From assembly GCA_003864495.1 (NCBI GenBank), contig ML133426.1, positions 1,116,001 through 1,180,000 on the forward strand: a DNA stretch of 64,000 nucleotides, given 5' to 3'. Positions 1 through 12,500 of the stretch are shown piece by piece. The stretch comes from Nemopilema nomurai (taxonomy: Eukaryota > Cnidaria > Scyphozoa > Rhizostomeae > Rhizostomatidae). Position 1 is the first letter of the stretch; every line of letters starts with the position of its first letter. The notes below the pieces were generated by a model. The model worked only from the letters and a program-made list of their open reading frames with translations. It did no database searches and was not told where the DNA came from. Position numbers and translations under genes: made by a program.

Positions 1-871
1 AACAGAAAATCTGAATTTTGTCTGCATTTCCGAAACCGGCTTGAGAAGGCAACAAAGCTAGAGAAGTGCCAGAACTTGCAAGCCCATTGTGCATTTTTCT
101 TAATATGGTTGCTAACACAAGGAAAATTCAATTTTATATCCTGTTGGGCCAAAAATATTTCTTAAAATTGCATGAAATAGCGGAAGCAAGATGTTTGCAA
201 AATCAAAAAACTTATTATCTGAGACTCCTTAGACCATAGGAGTGCCAGGAAAATGACCTAAGGCTGAAAATGAAAATTAATTTCACAAAAAAATGTCATG
301 TCCAATCAGCATCTACTAGCCCCATTACAAAAGTCTAATTGAATGATTGAAAATATAAAAACCAAAATTTGTCAATAGTTTGGCAAGCAATATTTTCTTT
401 TCTTCCATTAGTCAGTCTTAATTGCTGGTAGTGCCTGTTTTGCCAAGAAAAGAAAGGGTTTGTTTTCTTTAAGTGAATTTTTTAGTTGTATGGCCCAGGG
501 ACTGAGAATTGGTTCTTCATGCAAAAGTATTAAGAATTCAATAAATGAGTTAAGCAAAATGAACAATCAATTGTTTTTTTAAATGTCTAACGATGGCAAA
601 TTTAATTTTTTCTCAAACACATTTGGCACACAGAGAGTTAGAAGAATGTTAGAAAGCATTCAACAACACAAGTGGCTCAGATGTAGATCGGTCATATACT
701 CATTAATCTGCTCACGCACAATCCCTTCGCAATCGCGTACAGCCAACTACCTTAAATTTACCTTTTATGACATTTAAAGGGAGACGTTCTTTCAAGTCGA
801 CTAATAATCGCTGGACTACATGTGCAAAAACAACAAAAAAGGGCCTAGGCACTTTTTGAAAAGATACTTAC
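1..871 (-). other. GINS1 intron 1, as far as visible
   Basis: AT-rich non-coding sequence downstream of the GINS1 exon 1 donor. No further GINS1 exon, RNA gene or repeat was recognised. A 64-codon open frame on the plus strand (583-777) has no recognisable content. Confidence 0.4.
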
Positions 872-946
872 GTCAAATGGTGGTAATGTTCCATCTCCTG
901 CTCTTTTTAACTGCTTTATTAGCTCCAGTGCCTTCTCTCCAAACAT
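872..946 (-). CDS. GINS1: GINS complex subunit 1 (PSF1), first coding exon only
   Basis: The reverse strand reads 25 codons from an ATG (946-944), beginning MFGEKALELIKQLKRAG and ending in PPFD, followed directly by a consensus donor GTAAGTATC (871-863). This matches the N-terminus of GINS1/PSF1 (human form starts MFCEKAMELI and has PAF at the same place). GINS1 is one of four subunits of the GINS tetramer, which with CDC45 and MCM2-7 forms the CMG replicative helicase. The exon ends in phase 0. I could not find exon 2 between 1 and 860, so the rest of the gene lies to the left of the window. The identification rests on 25 residues, but the match is close and the position at the protein start fits. 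Confidence 0.8.
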
Positions 947-3440
947 GATCAAGTTACAATTCCACGACTAAAACAACATCCACACATTATCAAACATTAG
1001 AATTTGCAAAACGCTTTCCCGCCAAAAAAAGGAAACCCTCCTTCGGGCACTGCCTCGTTTAGAAAAAAATCTTGGCCTGGGGGTCCACGGGGGTTATGCT
1101 AAAGCAAGTTTATCTCAAAAGGAAACAATTTTACTTTAACATTGCAGATTGTTGGCTATATTCGGTATCTTAGGCTTTAGAAAGCTACAGAACACTACTT
1201 ATATCGTTACTGTTGCAGAGCATGCAGAAATTGCAACATTAAATTATCGAAAAACAGAAAAAGGTGATGTTCTGGTAAGGATGTGCTAATCGAAGATTCA
1301 AGTTTCGTTTTTTCGTTATTCTAAAGGAGGCTATTTTTTATGAATGCAAAAGACTAGAAGTGATGTGGAAATTGATGAATAAAACACGATGAAGCATTCT
1401 CGTTCAACTGGGCCAAAACATCAACAGATTCTCAGGAAGAAGCTGTCATTTGAATCATTCCTCTCCAAATTTGACTCGAAGAAGATCAAAATTCCTTCGC
1501 ATATGAAGTCAATTAAGCATATCCAATAACATCTTTCATCCATGTAGTGATGTGAATTTGTATGTTCGTGACTTTATTTGTCGTGAGTTATGTTGTACCA
1601 ATATCGGAATCACGTGATGTTTGCTCTCTGGATAGAATCATTTCATAATTAAATAGAAAATCAAGCTATGAAAGGCGTTGGCTCCCATTGAGTAGGCTTC
1701 AATATTGAGTATAAATCACCACCCTGTTAAATGGGAGGATGAGGCAACATGTGTGTGTAAGTGAATTGAAATCCAGCAGGTGAATTTTGATCAAGCAATA
1801 TGTGAATGAACAAAGGGGCTTCTTTCAATGCAGTATACCTGCATAGGGTACTTTCTCTCTTTTGACCTTCCTATGACCCTTACATTCCATTCTTTTTAAT
1901 GAAAAAAGAAAAATAAATGCTATTATACTCCAAATTCTCGAATCATTATTTGATTTTATGAATCCCTAAGGGTGCAAAGCCCTGTACTGCTTATCAATAT
2001 GCTAAAACGACTGTAAATGCACGAACGAAAGCAGATGTTAACAATTACGCAGTCACTCTCCTTATGCAGTGTCTTCTGCTACCTTTTCGAGCTATGTCCC
2101 CACTCATACTCGCCCCCTTCTCTCTCTCGCTCTCTAACCACCACAGCAGAAACTCATCCCATAATCCCTCATTACACACACCCACAAAAGCATAGGCGTG
2201 ACTTTGCTTCTAAAGGCGATCTGCCTATTAGACTCACATCAAATTTGCTTGACTCAGCTGAAAATGGTTCCCTGCATTAATGAGCTTCAATTAACCCTAT
2301 ACCAACCTCTACCAATTTATCATTTACACCTTTCTCAATTACTCCCATCTCTTTTTCTTCTCTTAATAATGTACCTTTGTTCCCTCCTCTCTCCAACATC
2401 ACTTTAGTACTCTTTCTATCCGTCTAGTTGGAGTATTTTGATGCTTCATATCAATACAGTACATTCCACATTTCATCATTCCGCGCTTGAGAGATGAACT
2501 TACAGGGCCAACGCACTATTGTACTTCGCTTCTACAATTTTTAACTCAAATTTTCCATTTCCTATAATTTATTTAGCATTAGGCACAACTTTAGTTTTCT
2601 TACATATCCCTGCCGTATTACATGGTTCGTTGCATTGTTATACAGTTTAACAATTGCCCCTATAACAAGCTACAGTTTGCTCCCTCAAATAAGAAGCCGC
2701 TTCCTTCTGAATCATCAGAAAGCTTCTTATTTAAAGAGACCTTTTCATAATCAGGGTTGAAGTTTCTTAGGTACTAAAGGTAACATAGGTACCATTAAGT
2801 TAAACCAAGTTAAGTTAACGTATGTGAATGTACCGCGCTTGCATTTGTAGTATACATTACATACTACACAGTACAATTTTCTAGTATCATTAAAATGCAC
2901 TACGCAATGTTTTATTAATACTTTATCGGAAAATAGAGGCATTTTTGGCATTCGGGAATAAACTATGACAGACCTGAAAATTAGAATCAATTTACTTTCA
3001 GACCTACAACTGTTTCTTAAAGAAGGAGCCCCTACGCGTATTCTATTCACCTCATTGCTCTGTACTAAACTCATTGATAAACTCACTTCAACGCTTTTGT
3101 ACTATTCCTAAACCACGAATTTTGTTTTCTAAACAAGCATTTGTTGTCGAAAAGATAATATGCACTGCATTCTATCTGAGCCCCCGACCGTGACCGTCAA
3201 AAATTAATTTTTGAGTTTTTGTTGGTACCCTATCAGGCGAACGATTAGTGGAAGCAAGGAAACGACTGGGTGTCAACGAATTAAGTGCCTTCGTCGTGGG
3301 GTGGAGTTTTTCTTATAGGAAAATTGTTTTGATCTTCATGCTTGTACTGTTTGAATATTGGAAAGAGTGGATGTGGGGCTGTTTGGTTAAACTACAAGAA
3401 GGTTTGTAAGCTAGAGAGCAACAAGAATTTTCGCTTCACG
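947..3440. other. Intergenic, no gene recognised
   Basis: It lies between the divergent GINS1 and membrane-protein genes, so both promoters should fall here. Low-complexity CT-rich stretch near 2050-2400. The only structured element seen is the nested hairpin at 2687-2732. Scattered open frames (2017-2407 plus, 2751-3086 minus) look like chance. Confidence 0.4.
2687..2732. repeat. Nested inverted repeat (hairpin)
   Basis: AAATAAGAAGC (2687-2697) is perfectly complementary to GCTTCTTATTT (2722-2732). A second inner inverted repeat, TTCTGA/TCAGAA, surrounds a 4-base loop at 2711-2714. The two arms are separated by an asymmetric bulge (7 bases left, 1 base right). It could be a small foldback relic or a transcribed hairpin; neither is shown. 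Confidence 0.5.
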
Positions 3441-6400
3441 ATGCCAATGAAACTGCGAGATGGGAAACTTTATGAATCCCTTCCAACGTCGCAAATGTTG
3501 CTTCGAGATGGGAAAGTTCTGGACATCGAGCAGAATCTCTTAGTGGCAAAAAATGGAGTCATATTTGATATTCTTGATTCTGAGGACACGAGTTACAGGG
3601 GCAGCTCACCCAGAAAAAAATCCCCCGGTGATACCGAGGCGGGAAACGCGATCCCCATCAGCAAAGGGAAAACAAGGCCTAACTTGACCATGGATGCGTT
3701 AAGGCAACGGAAAACTCGTCGATCTGAGAGGCTAATGCAAGAAATCACGTCTGAGGTCATTGAGAAAATCGAGCAAACCTCCGAGGGCTCTTTGATTTCC
3801 ACCAATGCTCAATATAATGCCAAAGGAGGTTACCCGCAACAACAAGATGTGATGGCTGTTGAAGGAAACTTTTCATGGAAATCCAAGAGTGATGTAATTG
3901 ATGGCAACGCAGCAAAAGCACGATTTTATAAAAAGAAAAGTGAGTTCATAACATCAACTCCTGTAAACCAAGGATCATATCTCAGCCAGTCTTTAAATGC
4001 TGATGAAAGTTTCATGATTTCTGGGAGAAAAGTGAATAATTATGAAACTAACTCTCATAGTGCAATAAAAAGAGAATCAGGATATACTTTGATCCAGTCA
4101 AATTCACATCACAGAAGTGAATTGGAAACAACATCTGGTGAAAAACGACTTCAAGGGAGTATCGAAAGAAACCATAATGAGAGCTTTGAAGATAATGTGT
4201 TCCGAGACTTGTCAAAACCTATAATGTACAGTTCACAAATCTCTGAAGATGTATCAGAAATTGAGTCACTCCAAGACCAAACAGACTTTTCACCAGTGAT
4301 GCGAAGATCGTTTGCTCGCAAAAGCATAAACTATGATTCAAACATAAACCTGAATCATGCCAGGTGGAGCCAGTATCATGACTGGAGGCGACAATGGTAT
4401 CTGAATAGATGGAGTCTGGATGGGCAACAGAAATTGAATCACTGGTTTTATAGATTGGTTTATACAATAACAAGCATCACCCAGTTTATACAACAGACTA
4501 TTGTGACAGTAATGATGTTCGTAACAGCATCTTTTGCTAGTATTTGGTCTCCGAAAAGAGCAAGAAGAACAAGGGCCTCTGTCTCTGTGTTCAGCTTGTG
4601 AGTATCTTGCCTCTTGTCCTTTACCCTAAGTTGCATGCCTGTGAATAAGGTAGAAAACATAAGAAAAGTAAAGTTTGGGACATGTAAACTGGAAATGTGA
4701 GAAGTTAACATAACCAGAACAGGGCTTGTAGTAATAATGTCTGGCTTTGTACACCACACGTTACAGAAGGTTCAACACTGTCAAGCATATCCAAATGTCA
4801 AGGATATCAAAAAATAAGCCTAAAGTCTGTTTATGGAGTCTTGAAAGTTTGGTGCAAGGTGGCAGAGTTTGATTCCAATCTCTGAAGTTGCATGGGAGAT
4901 TATTGTGACAGGAGATTTTTGCTCAGCAGATGAAACTTTGTGACAGGTTGATTGACATGGTTTTACTTTTTCAATAAATTTAGGGTAGCAAGTCTTATTT
5001 CTCTTTCAGGAAGAGGTCATTTGTAGAAGTCTCAAGAAAGAGGGCAAAAGATGCGTGTGGCTTTTTTTGCAGACCAATGATTCTTACTGGTTTTATTGGC
5101 TTGTTCTTTGTTTTGCTTTGGCTATGGAATAGTCTGTTTTATGATGGTAAGTGAATTGCAATTGGGGCTTATTGCTATATAGACACTCAAAAGGCTTTCA
5201 AAGTTAGAGAAAGAAGTTTTAATAAAATTATTCGCAGCAGACTATTGTGGGAATATCCATCACATTTAGATGTTGGAACAGTCTCTCCCCTACTTACCTC
5301 TAAGTTTCAAATTTGGCTATTACATATATATCACCAATATAAATTGTTTTATATCCTCTTTTTCTCATACAAAAATTTAGTAATCTTCTTTATGTTTATG
5401 TTGCACTTCTCTATTTCATGCTAAGGTGAGACAGCTATTCATAACACATGCTTACTATTCCTCTACAACTTACTGGTTATCATTTTGCTCTTTTAGGTGC
5501 ATCAAGTTTCAACTTGACAGAATACAACATAAAGAATGCTAGATCCATTTTATTTGATGATAATAAAGGATTGAACCCAGCATGGTAAGTCCACATGCCT
5601 CTCATAAACAATAGGATAAACATATTATGTTCACATATTTCTTAATCAAAAACACTATAGACTCTTGATCTTTATGGTAAGACTCAGTCCTGAATTTAGA
5701 ATGCAGGCATGTTAGTCAATCAGCCACATGAGAAGTATGGCTTTTCTTAGTTATCTTCTTTTTTAATCTTACTTATGATTTTTTATGATGTCTTCACTCA
5801 GTGGAATCATTTATAATTTCAGTATTGGCCCAAAAGGCTAACATTTTTAAAAAGCTTTGGGCTACATCATCAAGTGCACTGAAGGTAGCATTTATTTTTA
5901 GGTTGGTTTCTCCACAAAGTCAGAATGTCCTTGATGCATTTGGCAATACATATCCTGCAGTTTTTTATGTCAGAAACCCAACTCAACATTCAAGGAAAAG
6001 GAAAGTTGATATTTTCAAGGTAGGCAATGCTACATCTTAAGATATTGGTCAATCACTGAAACTTCATCTTGGGGAAAAATCATTGGTTAATTAGCCTGGA
6101 ATAGGCAATGAAATTAAAGTCACACTGCCAAATCATGAAGCTGGATATGTGGCAGATTTTGTATGTGATGCTGTATATGGTATCAGGTAAAGCGATGTAT
6201 GATACTAGCAAGTGAGACAAAGCTCATATCAGAAACTGACTTCGAAGAAAACTTCAAATATAAGATATTAGCAACAACTCTAAACTTTTTAAGATGATAC
6301 AAGCACTTGTTTTGTATTTCAACCCTCTAATGGCGATGGTAATGCATATTATACTTTTTTGTATGTAAGTTTCATGTTTTCAAATCTTCTTTCTTAGACT

Positions 6401-8351
6401 TTGTCCTCAGCTGCTTATAATGTCATCATACCAGTTTATACAGGTAATACTTGAGTTTATTCTGAAACTTTTTCCAACTTTAAAATTAGTGTCTATGGAA
6501 GTTTTCACATTTTTGATAAGCTCTCGCCAAAATTCTATTGTATCATTCATTGGGTATACAATTTTTGATGCTGAAGATTTGCCTTTTAATCACAGCTCCG
6601 AAGACAAAACTGACAGAAGGCTGGAAGTGGACTAGTAAAACTTTCCATTCATCTTTGAAGTTTCTTTGGTCTGAAATTGGACTTTCTAAGTAAGTAAAGG
6701 CCAAATGTAATTTTGATTTTGGTTTCACACACTTTAAATTACTAGCCAACTGCTTTGTCTGTTTGTTTTGGTCTGATTTGTAGTTTTTGTTCCAAGCTTT
6801 TTTCCATTTTATGTGCAAATTTTTTGTCATTGTTCATCCTGTTTTTGCAAGAAAGTTAAATTGCATGATATTCTAGGACCATTGTTAGAGTTCCTTATCA
6901 ATAACTAATCGATCAATAACTCCTTTGTCAAATCGATCTTTTATGGCAGTCTACTTATTATTTTTATGTTTTTGGCATATAGTGATATACAAGACCTTGC
7001 AAAAGATTTATGTGCTGAAGGTATGATTTGAATTTTAAACCTCTATCTCTATGGCTAATGACAAACTGTCATGTTAAGGACTTTTAGAAACTAATTTAAT
7101 TGTGGACATCAAATTGGAAAAATTTTTAACAACAAGACCTTTTGTCAGTTGTGTTGCCTTGGTCCAAGGTAGAGAAGTATGTTGTTGCTGCAGTTATAGA
7201 TGTAATGTTCTTTTATCATGAAAATACACAAGGGACCCAGGCAACTTCAAATGTTGCATAATTTTTTAGGGCTGCCATTTGCATGTTAGAGTTGGTAGAA
7301 ACCAATGAACTGAAAAGGCAACTTAACTAATGGATTCATTCTAAAGATCTGCCTGATCCGTAGAAATGTTTATATTGACTGCTATAACTAAAAGTACAGA
7401 GAAAAAGCAATTCAATGTGAATGTCTCTAAATAGGTGAATATAAAAGGATCCTAGCCCAATTTTCAGTTGCCTACTGTTCTTATTGTTCTCAGAAAATAT
7501 GATCATCAATCATTTTTTTAAATATGGTTTCTCATGAATGACATACTTTGAAGAAACGTACAATCATTTTTCCTGATGAATCAAAGGCATGCTATATATC
7601 AGAAATTAACCCACAATTTGGCCAATTTTTCCACCCCTTACAACACCAACATAGAAATGTTAGATAAAGTAACCAAAGGAATTTAATTTAAAGAGCTGGT
7701 TTTTTGTGTTCTTTTATCCAAGGAAGCAGTCATTAAAAATCGTTTTGGTTTATCTTTGTCCAAATAGAGGCCCTCTTATCTTCCCATGTGTTTGGTGTTG
7801 CTGAACAACTTTTTGATTGCGTTTGCGTCTCTTCATTTAACATCAAACCTATCAAACGCAAATTAATACGGCCAAAACATCAAGTATATCAAATTCAAAT
7901 TAACAATTAACATTTTTATCATCCGTTTACTGTCTGCTTCGTTACCAGGCTACCCACCATCTGGCGTAATAATCGAATCAGATGAAGAAACTGACCAAAC
8001 TCTCAAGGTAATCCATGCTTTTCAGTTGGAATAAAGTTTGGCACAGTTGTCACTGAATCTGGCTTGTTTCTGATGCTTGCGTAAACTTAGAAAGCAGAAG
8101 CCAGGGCTGTATGTATTCCCTCCTAATATCAATACTACCCAAACTGCTGTACTAATGTAAGCACGTACCGACACTAACGTACCGCACTCTTTCCGCGATA
8201 GGTGAAGCAGTTTGAGGTTTGGACATGCAATTGCACCACAGTTAAGAATCCGGACGGATCAACATTTTCGTATACGCATGTTAGATGTCCGGTCTCATCT
8301 GAGAATACCCAGGTGGACGTGATCAGTTGTCTCCAGGCATTGAGAAAATAA
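3441..8351 (+). CDS. Uncharacterised membrane protein, nine exons, about 628 aa
   Basis: I do not recognise the family. Exons: 3441-4597, 5010-5146, 5497-5584, 5902-6019, 6398-6443, 6596-6689, 6983-7020, 7949-8007, 8202-8351. All have GT/AG borders and matching phases, totalling exactly 629 codons with the stop. The start chosen is ATG 3441 (MPMKLRDGK...); the frame stays open to an upstream ATG at 3342. Residues 1 to about 370 are polar, with a short repeat of the motif LRDGK (LRDGKLYES, LRDGKVLDI) and a basic RKTRRSERL stretch. A hydrophobic segment follows (QTIVTVMMFVTASFASIW), then KRARRTRA and a clear transmembrane helix in exon 2 (MILTGFIGLFFVLLWLW). The final 210 residues hold four Cys (CNC, RCP, SCL) near the C-terminus, suggesting a lumenal or extracellular domain. 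A long charged N-terminal part plus membrane helix plus small lumenal domain would suit an inner nuclear membrane or ER protein, but that is inference. No SUN, LEM or KASH signature is visible. Confidence 0.75.
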
Positions 8352-9501
8352 GCTGACCCGGTGGTGTTGCTGTGCTGTTGTTTTTCTATGTTTTCGATTT
8401 TGTACTAAATTAAAGTTGACTGTATCAATATTTATAAGAGTATGGACATTTTGTTGACTTGATCGTTTTGATATCTATTGTTGTATTGGGTTTTAATTCT
8501 TCGTTGCTTTTACTAAAATGATATTTATTCAATCAGTTTGGTGAATTTTGTGTTATCATGTAGGATCTTTATGTTGCACATTGGCCAGGAGAAATGAGGT
8601 GGGATTTGTCGCTTAGAATCCCATGAATGGACCTGTTATTCAATTTTTTCTCTTGGTATTTGAGAACTAAAACGAAAACGTGTCACGAAAGCTCCATTGG
8701 GAAAGCAGATTTTCGGGCCTAAATTCGAGAACCTTAGAACAGTTTGACCACGGAAATTTCCAAGAGAAGCAGTTTTGAGTGCCAGTATGCTGTCTCCTTT
8801 TAAGTGCCAGTTTGCTCGCTGCTGTTTCTTTCATTTTGTCTGACATCCATCACTTAAAGCTTGATGCAACTGCATATCAAAATACATATACGGATCATCT
8901 CAGTGACGGAGTAGATCACATTCTCCCTTACTCAGTCATGTAGAATCAGAGAACTAGTAGAGTCATGGGTTTTAGTGACTTAATTTATTCGTTTTTTCAG
9001 CTCTACTTGTTGTAATTGCTGTGCATTTATAAAAGATTATGAGAAATTAACTTGGTTTAACTAGGCCACATTCTAACTTTATGGAGGAATGCCACAGCTT
9101 CATGATAGAGGAGATGTCAAGCTTCAAAGAACTTAATCGATTAAGTCTCTGTTTAGGGGGGGGGGGGGTTGTGCTGAAGAGGATGAGAATAAAAACAATA
9201 TTAGTCGACAATTTATGGCTATGATCACAGCTATTGTGAAGAACGTAGTATTTGCAGTCATTATTCCACAGGACTAGCTAAGCTGACCTGCATCGACTGC
9301 AGATAACCCATTATGCATGACATTACAGTAGGTTAAGGATGTGTAAAAAATTTCAGTGAAAGGGCTAAGTGTTTAATGTAGATAGGCACTTGCAAGGGGG
9401 CGGTTGGTATGGAATGGAATGGCCCAAATAGTCCATCCATTTTCTGTTATCTGGGTCAGAACGAGGTTTCTCCAAGCGAGGTTCTGGAAAACATGTTAAA
9501 C
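8352..9501. other. Intergenic between the membrane-protein gene and DDX49
   Basis: No gene seen. It contains an uninterrupted run of G near 9158-9168. The DDX49 promoter should lie at its right end. An in-frame upstream ATG for DDX49 exists at 9409. Confidence 0.4.
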
Positions 9502-12500
9502 ATGGCGACGGACTCGACGTATCGAGAGTTTCGGCTTCTCGGTTTAAAAAACTGGTTGATAAAGCAGTGCAAGGAAATGGGTATAGTGAGTCCGACAGAG
9601 ATACAAAAGAACACTATTCCTGAGATACTTAAGGGCAGAAACTGTATTGGCTGCGCCAAAACTGGAAGTGGAAAGACAGCGGCCTTTGCCTTACCAATTC
9701 TTCAAAAGCTTTCCGAAGATCCGTTTGGCATCTTTGCCCTGGTTCTGACGCCAACGAGGTAAGCAGATTAACTGGTTTTGACACCAAAAATGCTTTATAC
9801 TATAATTGTAACTTGGATCTATAAACGTGGGAAGAATGATCTTTTTTCTTCTTTTTGAAGCCGCAATCGTGGAGCTCGAGTTTGTAGCTACAATCCTGGC
9901 CAAAAGATAGTGGACTGGCTGGCAAATTGCCGCCTTTTTAAAAAGATACACTCCCACCCCCCACAAGCAATGTTGAGATGCTTATTTCTACTCATTTCGG
10001 TAACTGATACTCTGGTATTTTCCAAAAAACCAACATTGCTGCAGGGGTGGGGGGTTTCTATACCATTTTCGGGATAAAATTGCAATCTTAGTGGTTTTTT
10101 TCTCCAGTCCACTAACCTTTTGGCCAGGATTGTCCTATGTAGCGGCAAAAAGGGGCATGCAAAGATTTGGGCCAATACACACTCAGATACTGTGAAATGT
10201 TGTCGGCATGTTTGCTTTTACCTCTATTTGTATAACGAGTGACTTGAATGCAAGTGTTGAGGTTTAAAAGATTTTCACATTCGAGGGGGTGGGGGCGGGA
10301 TTTTTGGGGTTTATAGGGTTTATAGGTGATATAAATAAATAAACTGGAACTACAACTAACATGTGTTTATGTGTCTTCTAGAACTATGTATAAGAATCAA
10401 AATTCGCAATTTGGAATTTTTAACAGTAAACCTAACTATACGCATGCGCTAATGTATAATGCTGGTAAAAGAAGCCGTTTGCACCGTAATTGGAAAATGA
10501 TTACGAGTTACCACGAGTTACCAACGAGTTACCGAACGAGTTACATTATACATTTACAAAGCTCAGTATGGATGTGAACGAGATACCAACGAGTTACCAC
10601 TTTCTTTATAAAATAGAATATATATATATTTATATAAAAAGTCATGGTAACTCGTGGTTTTCCCATATAAAGCCACTATTAGAAATGGTAACCCGTTATG
10701 GTAACTCGTTGGTGACTCGTTGGTAACTCGTTGGTAACTCGTGACAATTTGGAAATTACACATCGCTACCGCTCATTATCAGCTCTGCAAAGCAGCGAGG
10801 ACAACTCGGAATGTTTTTTTGTTCATCTGCTGGTATCTGATGGGTAAACTCAAATATTCTCCACCTAACAGCCATCATTCCATTCTCTTTCTCGTCGGAG
10901 GTATTCTCTCGTCATAGTGCCAAATAGCAAAGTCTGAAGCAAAACGCGTTGCGCACGCTATTTAACCCATACCAACCAATGATTTATAGCTAATTGACTA
11001 GGCAGGACCCCAACATCTATATTTCCCATGATAATTATGTACCCACCGCGCAGAGAACTATAAATCTTATTAATGTAGGCAAACATGCCGCGTCTCCTCA
11101 GATTTACTACGTCAGGTGCAGCATTTTGAATTTTTGAATTTTCATGAAGATTTAACACATATTACTCTAAAAGACCGACTTCCTAGTTTTTTAGGATTGG
11201 CGCCCATTTCTAGACCCCTAATAGCCCTTTCCGATACCCAATAAACCGCTATGATGGATTTTCATTTTCCTTCAAAATCGGACAATCCTGGCCAAAAGAT
11301 AGTGGACTGGCTGGCAAATTGCCGCCTTTTTTAAAAGATACACTCCCACCCCCCACAAGCAATGTTGAGATGCTTATTTCTACTCATTTCGGTAACTGAT
11401 ACTTGGTATTTTCCAAAAAACCAACATTGCTGCAGGGGTGGGGGTTTCTATACCATTTTCGGGATAAAATTGCAATCTTAGTGGTTTTTTTCTCCAGTCC
11501 ACTAACCTTTTGGCCAGGATTGTCCTATGTAGCGGCAAAAAGGGGCATGCAAAGATTTGGGCCAATACACACTCAGATACTGTGAAATGTTGTCGGCATG
11601 TTTGCTTTTACCTCTATTTGTATAACGAGTGACTTGAATGCAAGTGTTGAGGTTTAAAAGATTTTCACATTCGAGGGGTGGGGGCGGGATTTTTGGGGTT
11701 TTAGGGTTTATAGGTGATATAAATAAATAAACTGGAACTACAACTAACATGTGTTTATGTGTCTTCTAGAACTATGTATAAGAATCAAAATTCGCAATTT
11801 GGAATTTTTAACAGTAAACCTAACTATACGCATGCGCTAATGTATAATGCTGGTAAAAGAAGCCGTTTGCACCGTAATTGGAAAATGATTACGAGTTACC
11901 ACGAGTTACCAACGAGTTACCGAACGAGTTACATTATACATTTACAAAGCTCAGTATGGATGTGAACGAGATACCAACGAGTTACCACTTTCTTTATAAA
12001 TAGAATATATATATATTTATATAAAAGTCATGGTAACTCGTGGTTTTCCCATATAAAGCCACTATTAGAAATGGTAACCCGTTATGGTAACTCGTTGGTG
12101 ACTCGTTGGTAACTCGTTGGTAACTCGTGACAATTTGGAAATTACACATCGCTACGCTCATTATCAGCTCTGCAAAGCAGCGAGGACAACTCGGAATGTT
12201 TTTTTGTTCATCTGCTGGTATCTGATGGGTAAACTCAAATATTCTCCACCTAACAGCCATCATTCCATTCTCTTTCTCGTCGGAGGTATTCTCTCGTCAT
12301 AGTGCCAAATAGCAAAGTCTGAAGCAAAACGCGTTGCGCACGCTATTTAACCCATACCAACCAATGATTTATAGCTAATTGACTAGGCAGGACCCCAACA
12401 TCTATATTTCCCATGATAATTATGTACCCACCGCGCAGAGAACTATAAATCTTATTAATGTAGGCAAACATGCCGCGTCTCCTCAGATTTACTACGTCAG

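Noticed and set aside
4840..4900. tRNA-like B-box (GTTTGATTCC)
   Set aside because: No A-box or cloverleaf can be folded around it.
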